From: CAG-877 sp963645945
GTDB taxonomy: Bacteria > Bacillota_I > Bacilli_A > RF39 > UBA660
Assembly (NCBI GenBank): GCA_963645945.1
Contig: CAVIUA010000006.1
Location: forward strand, 1 to 18,000
DNA length: 18,000 bases
Reading direction: 5' to 3'
Shown: in pieces, positions 6,592-12,408 of the stretch
Layout: the number at the start of each line of letters is the position of its first letter
How positions within the stretch are numbered: position 1 is the first letter of the stretch
The notes under the pieces: model-generated
The model's database searches: none
What the model saw: the letters and a program-made list of their open reading frames with translations, nothing else
What the model was told of the DNA's origin: nothing
Translations under genes and position numbers: made by a program

Positions 6592-6669
6592 TCATTTGAA
6601 TAGTAGTGTTGCTATAAGCAAGATGATGATAATGATTTGACTAGTGATTAATAAATCTTTCTTAGTCAT
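6592..6669 (-). CDS. 25-residue hydrophobic peptide, candidate type I toxin
   Basis: This minus-strand ORF (ATG at 6669-6667, TGA at 6594-6592) encodes a peptide beginning MTKKDLLITSQ, then a hydrophobic run of Ile/Leu/Ala/Thr, ending LLFK. This is one membrane helix with charged ends, the plan of small type I toxins such as TxpA/BsrG and the holin-like toxins. The start has an exceptionally strong Shine-Dalgarno, AAGGAGGTGAT (minus strand, 6684 to 6674). ACCTC at 6694-6690 can pair with GAGGT at 6681-6677, masking that site. ATGATTAAGTGCT in the 5' leader can pair with AGCACTTAGTC in the 3' hairpin, a long-range lock seen in known systems. A convergent plus-strand terminator overlaps the 3' end. 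A leader peptide or a chance ORF are the alternatives, but the ribosome site argues for translation. Confidence 0.7.
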   Translation of the reverse strand: MTKKDLLITSQIIIIILLIATLLFK

Positions 6670-6689
6670 TTACATCACCTCCTTTCAAA

Positions 6690-6722
6690 GAGGTAAGCAC
6701 TTAATCATTAATGTATTCCCTA
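6690..6722 (-). repeat. Right inverted repeat of the toxin locus / toxin 5' leader
   Basis: Minus strand TAGGGAATACATTAAT...TTAAGTGCTTACCTC matches the plus-strand left copy at 6486-6524. Here it forms the probable 5' leader of the toxin mRNA. A -10-like TAATAA lies at 6730-6725 (minus), which would place transcription initiation near the GGG. Confidence 0.6.
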
Positions 6723-6881
6723 ATTTATTATTTGAAAAAACTTTTAATATCCTAGACAAAAATAGCATTTTGTGTGATAAAATGTTTTTAATGCTTATAA
6801 ATTTCTATAATTAATATTTCTAATGATAATTTAAAACTTTCTTATGATATAGCGTACAGATATTGAAAGGAGGTGAGATAA

Positions 6882-7382
6882 ATGGAAATATTAGTTGATA
6901 GAGATGGGTATGAACAATTTATGAATGTTTTTGAAAAACTTAAAAATTCTATGAATAATATTGCGACATTTGGAAGTGAAGAGTATAGAAACGCTGTAGG
7001 AGATGGTTGGCATGATAACTTTGCTTATGAAGAATTGATGCGTGATGAGAAAAAAGTTAGTGCTCAAATAGAAAAAATGCTTGGTGAGAAAAAGCATTTA
7101 AAAATAATTGATAATACCTTAAAGAAAGATGAACTTATTAATATTGGGGATATACTTAAAATTGAAGTTATTTATGATGAGTCAGATGTAGAAGTTTTTG
7201 AAATAAAACTTACTGGTAAATACTTACCTGATTTGAAAAGTAATATCCAAGAAATATCTTTAAATAGCCAAATGGGAAAAGCTTTATTTAAGAAAAATAT
7301 TTATAAAGATATTTCATATAATATTCATGGTAATTTAGCTATAATAAAAGTGCTAGAAAAGAATAAAAAAATTGTAAATTAA
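6882..7382 (+). CDS. GreA/GreB-family transcript cleavage factor, divergent paralogue
   Basis: This 166-aa protein is about the length of GreA. The N-terminal half (1-82) is a two-helix coiled coil. Its tip at 40-52, GDGWHDNFAYEEL, corresponds to the conserved D-x-x-E-N tip that reaches into the RNA polymerase secondary channel and triggers RNA cleavage. Asp44-Asn45 align with Glu-Asn, but the usual first acidic residue aligns with Gly; Asp41 is two residues away. The C-terminal half has the FKBP-like Gre domain signature ISLNSQMGKALFKK (125-138). A strong AAGGAGGTGAGAT lies just before the ATG. It may be a genuine cleavage factor or a Gre-fold regulator with changed chemistry. It converges with the UDG-family frame over a shared terminator. 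Confidence 0.82.
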   Translation: MEILVDRDGYEQFMNVFEKLKNSMNNIATFGSEEYRNAVGDGWHDNFAYEELMRDEKKVSAQIEKMLGEKKHLKIIDNTLKKDELINIGDILKIEVIYDESDVEVFEIKLTGKYLPDLKSNIQEISLNSQMGKALFKKNIYKDISYNIHGNLAIIKVLEKNKKIVN

Positions 7383-7425
7383 AAACTAGAGTTTTATATT
7401 TGACGTTTTGCAAACTCTAGTTTTT
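7381..7425. terminator. Bidirectional terminator between convergent genes
   Basis: AAAAACTAGAGTTT at 7381-7394 pairs perfectly with AAACTCTAGTTTTT at 7412-7425. With A residues on the left arm and T residues on the right, it can end the gre-like transcript on plus and the UDG-family transcript on minus. It slightly overlaps both stop codons. Confidence 0.9.
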
Positions 7426-8005
7426 ATATTGTCTTTTTTAAGTTTTCAAATATAGGTACATTTCCTTTAAAACTTAATGGAGATATAGGTGAAGGATGAT
7501 AAATTGGTATGATTTTTATATTATTTACTATAAATTCTTTACCAACAACTTCATTAAATTTCTTATATTTTATATCAAGTATTGTTTTGGTAGCAGCATC
7601 ACCTAATGATAGTACTATTTTTGGTTTTAATTCTTCTAATTGTCTCATTAAATATTGTTTACAATTTTTACTACAAGTATTTAGACTTTTTCTTTCCTTT
7701 GGGAAACATTTTATAGCTTCTAAAAAATAAGTATCATCAAGTTTTATATTTATAATATCTAAAAGCTTTTGCATTACTACTCCTGATGGTAGTAATTTTT
7801 TATTTTGATCATACCAAGCTACACCTGATTTACGCCAACCTGTATTAGCTGGTGCTTCTCCTAAAATTATGATGTCTTTTGTTTTACCTATGGATATTGT
7901 TTTACCATTTGGAAAGTGTTCTACTAAATTTTTACAAAGATTATATTTTGAAATTTTTTCATCAATTAAAGCTAAATTTACTCTTTCTTTTAGAAGAGAT
8001 ATCTT
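7424..8005 (-). CDS. Uracil-DNA glycosylase superfamily domain, frame without a start codon
   Basis: The open frame after the stop at 8008-8006 codes for 193 residues that look like a whole UDG-superfamily domain, a base-excision repair enzyme removing uracil from DNA. The N-terminal motif GEAPANTG is at residues 49-56, TGWRKSG at 55-61, IKCFPKERKSL at 98-108, the core strand KIVLSLGDAA at 129-138, and the C-terminal HPSP at 170-173. The only ATG (7774, residue 78) lies after the catalytic GEAPA motif, so a protein starting there would be inactive. No ATG, GTG or TTG is in frame before it. The first 13 residues (K..LLKERVNLALI) match the expected C-terminal end of the upstream YunG-like protein. 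It is therefore best read as the second half of a fusion split by a -1 frame change near 7990-8005. Authentic mutation, sequencing error, recoding, or a rare ATT/ATA start all remain possible. Confidence 0.75.
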   Translation of the reverse strand, partial: KISLLKERVNLALIDEKISKYNLCKNLVEHFPNGKTISIGKTKDIIILGEAPANTGWRKSGVAWYDQNKKLLPSGVVMQKLLDIINIKLDDTYFLEAIKCFPKERKSLNTCSKNCKQYLMRQLEELKPKIVLSLGDAATKTILDIKYKKFNEVVGKEFIVNNIKIIPIYHPSPISPLSFKGNVPIFENLKKTI

Positions 8006-8322
8006 TTATTTGTATCTTCGTTTTTAAGTAAATCTTCTTTTGTCTTTTCTTTACTGTTTGAGTAGTCTATGGATTTTTCAAATTGTTCTTTTGTTAAATC
8101 TATTATTTCATTATTTATGATGTTAAAGTAATGAGTATTATCTCCTAAATTAATTTTATGAATTGTTCCAGAAAACTTTTCTTGAACTAGGATTGCTGTT
8201 ATGGCACAATGGCCAGCCGACGGGTCTAGATTTTCATAATTATCTTGACAACTACTATGAGCAGTATTTTTTTTAAAGCATTTTCTTAATATGTTTTTAT
8301 ATTCTAATATTTCTTTTTTCAT
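7990..8322 (-). CDS. YunG-like protein, probably truncated by a frame break
   Basis: This 110-aa protein has the YunG-type core: an AHSSC...Gly-His-Cys motif, SAGHCAITAILVQEKFSG (35-52), a His at 64 in NTHYFN, and IIDLTKEQF (73-81). Cys39, His64 and Asp75 are spaced like a thiol-hydrolase-type set, but the family's activity is unknown to me. The frame stops after NEDTNKRYLF. Relatives usually continue past DT-x-x-RY with LK-x-x-V, and exactly that (LLKERVNLAL) is encoded in the next frame, which goes on into the UDG domain. The ATG lies 1 nt after the stop of the preceding GNAT gene (TAATATG), so translation is probably coupled. Confidence 0.72.
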   Translation of the reverse strand: MKKEILEYKNILRKCFKKNTAHSSCQDNYENLDPSAGHCAITAILVQEKFSGTIHKINLGDNTHYFNIINNEIIDLTKEQFEKSIDYSNSKEKTKEDLLKNEDTNKRYLF

Positions 8323-8323
8323 A

Positions 8324-8836
8324 TTATAAATCTATTTTTACAATTACTCCTTCTACATTTTTACCGAATTTTTTCCAAGTTGTTTCTTTGACTACTTTAA
8401 AGCCAATGTCTTCAAATACTTCGGTATGATAACGATTTTTTTCAAAAGTGTCATATAGTTCTTTAATATCGTTGTTCTTTGCCGCTTCACAAAGTAGTTT
8501 TAAACCTTCTTTTGAATAGCCTTTGCCTCGTTTTGAGGCTTCTATTAAAATGCCACAATCGTAGTAGTTTTCAGAACTATCAAATTGATAATTTATATAG
8601 CCAATGAATTCATCTGTTTCTTCATCTTTTAAATAAGCAAAAAATCTATTTTCTTTTTTTCTTTTATCATATGTTTTTTGCCAATTTTCTTCTGGAAAAT
8701 CTATGGTTCCAGTATCATAATGATATCCTTGGTAAGATACGTCGTATCCAGCGTTATAACTCATAGTATCTGGATCTTCATTTAATTTTTTTTCATACCA
8801 GTAGTCTTTTAATTCTGGAATATATAAAGTTAACAT
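8324..8836 (-). CDS. GNAT-family N-acetyltransferase
   Basis: This is a 170-aa acetyl-CoA-dependent N-acyltransferase of unknown substrate. The N-terminal part LYIPELKDYWYEKKL...DPDTMSYN (4-28) is followed by NRFFAYLKDEETDEFIGYI (63-81), where FIGYI is the fold's fourth strand. The acetyl-CoA-binding loop EASKRGKGYSKEGL lies at 99-112 and the late FEKNRYHTEVFEDIGFKVV segment at 131-149 with the usual GF turn. It is the first gene of a minus-strand operon with the YunG-like and UDG-family frames. GAGG at 8847-8844 is the ribosome site, and an extended -10 promoter lies just upstream. Confidence 0.85.
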   Translation of the reverse strand: MLTLYIPELKDYWYEKKLNEDPDTMSYNAGYDVSYQGYHYDTGTIDFPEENWQKTYDKRKKENRFFAYLKDEETDEFIGYINYQFDSSENYYDCGILIEASKRGKGYSKEGLKLLCEAAKNNDIKELYDTFEKNRYHTEVFEDIGFKVVKETTWKKFGKNVEGVIVKIDL

Positions 8837-8854
8837 ATTATTACCTCAATAAAT

Positions 8855-8863
8855 ATTATAGCA
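8855..8863 (-). promoter_or_regulatory. Extended -10 promoter of the GNAT-YunG-UDG operon
   Basis: The minus strand reads TGCTATAAT, i.e. TG-n-TATAAT, with the hexamer at 8860 to 8855. No good -35 box lies at 17 nt, which is acceptable for an extended -10 promoter. It is divergent from the hydrogenase promoter at 8893-8921. Confidence 0.65.
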
Positions 8864-8892
8864 TACTGAAGTGACAATTTATTGATTTTCTA

Positions 8893-8921
8893 TTTTCAAA
8901 GAATGGATAATTAGTTATAAT
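8893..8921 (+). promoter_or_regulatory. Promoter of the hydrogenase operon
   Basis: TTTTCA at 8893-8898, a 17-nt spacer, and TATAAT at 8916-8921. The leader to the ATG at 8957 is about 29 nt, with GGTGG at 8947-8951 as ribosome site. No redox-responsive operator (such as a Rex-type palindrome) was recognised. Confidence 0.65.
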
Positions 8922-8956
8922 TAGTAAAGATATAGAAGAAAGCTTGGTGGTAGTTT

Positions 8957-10300
8957 ATGGATAGCGAAGATTTAACATTACAAGTAAGTCCTGATAATAT
9001 AGCGATTACAAAAGATGAAGATAAATGTATAAAATGTGGTTATTGTGTTAGAGTATGTAGAAATGATGTTACGGTTTCCAGAATGTATGAATTAGGTATT
9101 ACTAAAAAGCCTATTTGTATCAACTGTGGACAGTGTGCTAATTATTGCCCTACGGAAGCTATTTCAGAAAAGTTAGACTATATGAAGGTTTTGAAATTAT
9201 TAAAAAATAAGGATAAGACTGTTGTATTTAATTTTGCTCCTGCTGTTAGAGTGGCTTTAGGTGAAGAGTTTGGACTTGAACCTGGTGTTAATGTTGATAA
9301 AAAGATTATTAGTGCTTTGAAAAAACTTGGGGCTAAATATGTTTTTGATATTACTTTTAGTGCTGATTTAACTATTATGGAAGAAGCTATGGAACTAGTT
9401 CATCGAATTCAAGAAAATAAGAATTTACCGATGTTTACTTCTTGTTGTCCAGCTTGGATAAAGTATGTAGAAATATTTTATCCAGAACTTATTCCTAATT
9501 TATCAACTTGTAAAAGTCCGATTGCGATGCAGGGATCAACTATTAAAACTTATTTTGCAAAGAAAAAAAATATTAATCCGGATGACTTAGTTAATGTAGT
9601 TGTTGCACCTTGTACAGCTAAGAAATATGAAATAAGAAGAGAAGAATTGAATGTTACTAAGAGAGATACTGATTTTGTTTTAACTACTAGAGAACTTGCT
9701 AGAATGATAAAAGAAAACAATATTGATTTTTTAAATTTAGAAGATTGTGAATTTGATTCTCCATTAGGACTTGGTAGTAGTGCAGGAGTTATTTTTGGTA
9801 ATACTGGTGGGGTTATGGAGGCTGCTTTACGTACTGCGTATCATTTTATTACAAATAAAGATTTAAAAGATGAAGACTTAGTTTTTTCTTCAGTTAGAGG
9901 AATGGCTGGTGTTAAAGAGGCTCAAGTTGAAATAGAAGGTAAAGTAATTAAAGTGGCAGTACTAAATGGTATGAAGAATGCTAAAAATTTAATTGATAAA
10001 ATGAAAGAAGAAAAGTTAGATTATCAGTTTATAGAGGTAATGAATTGTACTGGTGGATGTATTGCTGGTGGTGGACAACCTAAACTTACTTTGTTAAAAA
10101 TGAAAGATAGTAAATTAAAAAGAATTGATGGATTATATAGTGAAGATGAAAAAATGAAGAAAAGAGTTAGTTATAAGAATCCAGATATTATTAAAATTTA
10201 TAAAGATTTTTATGGTGAGGTTGGTAGTAGTTTAGCTCATCAATATTTACATACAAGTTATAAGGATAAATCATATTTGTTAAGAGGTGAGGATGAGTAA
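8957..10300 (+). CDS. [FeFe] hydrogenase catalytic subunit
   Basis: This 447-aa enzyme interconverts protons plus electrons with H2. Two ferredoxin-type 4Fe-4S motifs lie at Cys24/27/30/34 and Cys54/57/60/64. The H-cluster domain has all three signatures: TSCCPAW (161-167), APCTAKK (217-223), and E-x-M-x-C-x3-C ending GGGQP (360-375). By alignment with the Clostridium enzyme, ligands are Cys164, Cys219, Cys364 and Cys368, and the proton-path residues Glu143, Glu146, Cys163 and Ser183 are all kept. The one change is Ala217 where the classical enzyme has Met (MPC). This and the short N-terminus suggest a non-group-A (perhaps group B) enzyme. The C-terminal end AHQYLHTSY is typical. The stop overlaps the next ATG (TAATG). 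Maturases HydEFG are not in the window. Confidence 0.95.
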   Translation: MDSEDLTLQVSPDNIAITKDEDKCIKCGYCVRVCRNDVTVSRMYELGITKKPICINCGQCANYCPTEAISEKLDYMKVLKLLKNKDKTVVFNFAPAVRVALGEEFGLEPGVNVDKKIISALKKLGAKYVFDITFSADLTIMEEAMELVHRIQENKNLPMFTSCCPAWIKYVEIFYPELIPNLSTCKSPIAMQGSTIKTYFAKKKNINPDDLVNVVVAPCTAKKYEIRREELNVTKRDTDFVLTTRELARMIKENNIDFLNLEDCEFDSPLGLGSSAGVIFGNTGGVMEAALRTAYHFITNKDLKDEDLVFSSVRGMAGVKEAQVEIEGKVIKVAVLNGMKNAKNLIDKMKEEKLDYQFIEVMNCTGGCIAGGGQPKLTLLKMKDSKLKRIDGLYSEDEKMKKRVSYKNPDIIKIYKDFYGEVGSSLAHQYLHTSYKDKSYLLRGEDE

Positions 10301-11541
10301 TGAAAAGAGAATTGGAAATAAAAAAGTTAGCTAATTTTTGTGTTTCTTGTGTTACTAAACCTTGTCAATTAGGATGTCCTTTAAATAATGATACAACCGG
10401 TTTTATAAAGGCTGTTAAGAATGATAATTATGAAGAAGCATATAAGATACTTTCTTATACTACTGTTATGCCAGCTATTTGTGGAAAAATATGTCCCCAT
10501 GAAAAACAATGTCAAGGTTCTTGTGTAAAAAGAGTTTCTTATGAAGCTGTAAGAATAGGTGATATCGAAAGTTTCATTGGTGATTTAGCAATTGAAAATG
10601 ATTGGAGATTTTTAAAGAAAGATAAGAAAAATAAAAAGGTTTTAGTTGTTGGATCAGGACCAGCAGGACTTACTTGTGCAGCATTTTTAGCTAAAGAAGG
10701 TTATCAAGTTACGTTGTATGAAAAACATGATTATTTAGGGGGACTTTTGTATCATGGTATACCAGCTTTTAGACTTAGTAAAGATTTAGTAAAAAAGGCC
10801 ATTGATAAGATTTTAGATTTAGGAATAGAAGTTCATACAAATATGACTTTAGTAAAAGACTTTAGTTTAGATGAAGTTAAAGATAAATATGACGCAATAT
10901 TTTTAGGAATTGGAGCAAATGTTTCTAAAATGATGGAAATTCCAGGAGAAAATTTGACTGGTGTTTATGCTGGTAATGAGTTATTAGAAAAAGCATGTCA
11001 TCCAGATTATACTGATAAAAAAGTATTTGTTATTGGTGGTGGAAATGTAGCGATGGATGTTGCTCGTACTGTTAAAAGATTAGGAGCTAAAGAAGTAACA
11101 ATTCTTTATAGAAGAGATGAGGCTGATATGCCGGCTGAAAAGGTAGAAATTAAAGAGACTGTTCTTGATGATGTTAAATTTTTATATAAAACAAAACTTG
11201 TTAAAATACTAGGAGAAGATAAAGTTCAAAAAATTGAATGTATAAAAACTAAATTAAGTGATGAAGAAAAATATGTTGACGTAGATGGAAGTAACTTTGT
11301 ACTTGATGCTGATTATGTAATGATGGCAATAGGCTCTAAGGTGGATGATGATGTTTTAAATAGTCTTGGTTTAGAAAGAAAAGAGAATGGATATTTATCT
11401 ACTAATGATAATGATCAGACTTCAGATGAAAAGATATTTGCAGCAGGTGATTTGACAGGAACAAAATCTACTGTAGCTTGGGCTTGTCGTAAAGGAAGAG
11501 ATGCTGCTTATTCTATTATGGAATACTTAGAAAATAAATAA
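10300..11541 (+). CDS. GltD-like NAD(P)H-dependent Fe-S flavoprotein oxidoreductase
   Basis: This 413-aa protein has the plan of the glutamate synthase small subunit and the NfnB/DPD N-terminal half. Eight cysteines near the N-terminus (14, 17, 22, 26, 61, 65, 71, 75) hold two 4Fe-4S clusters. The FAD site GSGPAG is at 118-123, with LGGLLYHGIPAFRL at 146-159. The NAD(P)H site GGGNVAMD is at 246-253, with LYRR following at 269-272, which favours NADPH. The FAD C-terminal AAGDLTG is at 381-387. No large glutamate synthase subunit is nearby. The 1-nt overlap with the hydrogenase argues that it moves electrons between NAD(P)H and the hydrogenase or ferredoxin rather than making glutamate. The role is inferred from context; a stand-alone GltD-like function is possible. 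Confidence 0.9.
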   Translation: MKRELEIKKLANFCVSCVTKPCQLGCPLNNDTTGFIKAVKNDNYEEAYKILSYTTVMPAICGKICPHEKQCQGSCVKRVSYEAVRIGDIESFIGDLAIENDWRFLKKDKKNKKVLVVGSGPAGLTCAAFLAKEGYQVTLYEKHDYLGGLLYHGIPAFRLSKDLVKKAIDKILDLGIEVHTNMTLVKDFSLDEVKDKYDAIFLGIGANVSKMMEIPGENLTGVYAGNELLEKACHPDYTDKKVFVIGGGNVAMDVARTVKRLGAKEVTILYRRDEADMPAEKVEIKETVLDDVKFLYKTKLVKILGEDKVQKIECIKTKLSDEEKYVDVDGSNFVLDADYVMMAIGSKVDDDVLNSLGLERKENGYLSTNDNDQTSDEKIFAAGDLTGTKSTVAWACRKGRDAAYSIMEYLENK

Positions 11542-11547
11542 TATATT

Positions 11548-11584
11548 AATATCACTATAATGGTTGTTGTAGTGATATTTTTTT
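11548..11584 (+). terminator. Terminator of the hydrogenase operon
   Basis: AATATCACTA at 11548-11557 pairs with TAGTGATATT at 11570-11579, followed by T residues at 11578-11584. It lies 6 nt after the stop codon of the GltD-like gene. Confidence 0.92.
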
Positions 11585-11618
11585 CTATTTAAATACATAT
11601 TTTGAGTGTTTTATTTAT

Positions 11619-11624
11619 TATAAT
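11619..11624 (+). promoter_or_regulatory. -10 box of the ABC exporter operon
   Basis: TATAAT at 11619-11624. No convincing -35 hexamer at the right distance was found. The leader to the ATG at 11686 would be about 55 nt, with TAGGAGG at 11672-11678. Confidence 0.5.
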
Positions 11625-11685
11625 GTAAATACTTTTGTATTTATATATTTTGTGTGTTATATTTGTTATTGTAGGAGGCTTATAT

Positions 11686-12408
11686 ATGATAGAAATAAAA
11701 AATATTAGTAAGACTTATAATGGTAATATTAAAGCTATTGATAATTTAAATTTAAAAATTAATGATGGTGAGATAGTTGGTTTTATTGGATTAAATGGTG
11801 CTGGTAAGACTACGGCTATTAAGATGATGACTGGTATTTTAATTCCAGATACTGGGACTATTACAATTAATGGTTATGATATTGTTAAAGATAGTTTAAA
11901 AGCTAAACAAATAATTGGTTATATTGCAGATAATCCAGATATGTTTTTAAAACTTACAGGAATAGAATTTATTAATTTTATTGCAGATATTTATAATGTT
12001 CCTATTACTCTTAGAAAAAAACGTATTAAACTATTTGGTGAACGCTTTGGATTGAGTGATGTTTTAGATAAACCTATGCAAGGATATTCTCATGGTACAA
12101 GACAAAAAATGATGGTAGTTGCGGCTTTGGTACATGATCCAGAAGTTTGGATTTTAGATGAACCATTGATTGGACTTGATCCAACATCAGCATTTGAGCT
12201 TAAGAAAATGATGAGAGAACATGCTGATAAAGGTAACGCTGTATTTTTCTCTACGCATGTTTTAGAAGTTGCGGAAAAGTTATGCGATAGAATAGTAATT
12301 ATCGATAAAGGAAAAATTGTTTTTGTAGGTACATTAAAAGAATTAAAAGATAAATATAATAAGAAAGACTTGGAAAAATTATTTATGGAGGTAATTAAAA
12401 ATGACTAA
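11686..12408 (+). CDS. ABC exporter ATP-binding protein (EcsA-like)
   Basis: This 240-aa ATPase powers a cytoplasmic-membrane exporter. Walker A is GLNGAGKTT (35-43). The ABC signature takes the form YSHGTRQK (134-141), typical of the EcsA-type branch. Walker B is VWILDEP (154-160), the D-loop LDPTS is at 164-168, and the switch His is 191. The Q-loop position reads ADNPDMFLKLTG, as in this branch. The start at 11686 is chosen for TAGGAGG 8 nt upstream; a longer frame from 11635 would add a hydrophobic leader with no ribosome site. The gene overlaps the permease gene by 8 nt (ATGACTAA), so the two are translationally coupled. The substrate is unknown. Confidence 0.93.
   Translation: MIEIKNISKTYNGNIKAIDNLNLKINDGEIVGFIGLNGAGKTTAIKMMTGILIPDTGTITINGYDIVKDSLKAKQIIGYIADNPDMFLKLTGIEFINFIADIYNVPITLRKKRIKLFGERFGLSDVLDKPMQGYSHGTRQKMMVVAALVHDPEVWILDEPLIGLDPTSAFELKKMMREHADKGNAVFFSTHVLEVAEKLCDRIVIIDKGKIVFVGTLKELKDKYNKKDLEKLFMEVIKND

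Noticed and set aside
7509..7730. Plus-strand frame opposite the UDG-family domain
   Set aside because: Shadow of a frame with clear UDG-superfamily motifs; no ribosome site or family signal.
11635..11685. Hydrophobic extension before the ABC ATPase
   Set aside because: No ribosome site; TAGGAGG at 11672-11678 points to the ATG at 11686, and ATPases of this type are cytosolic.
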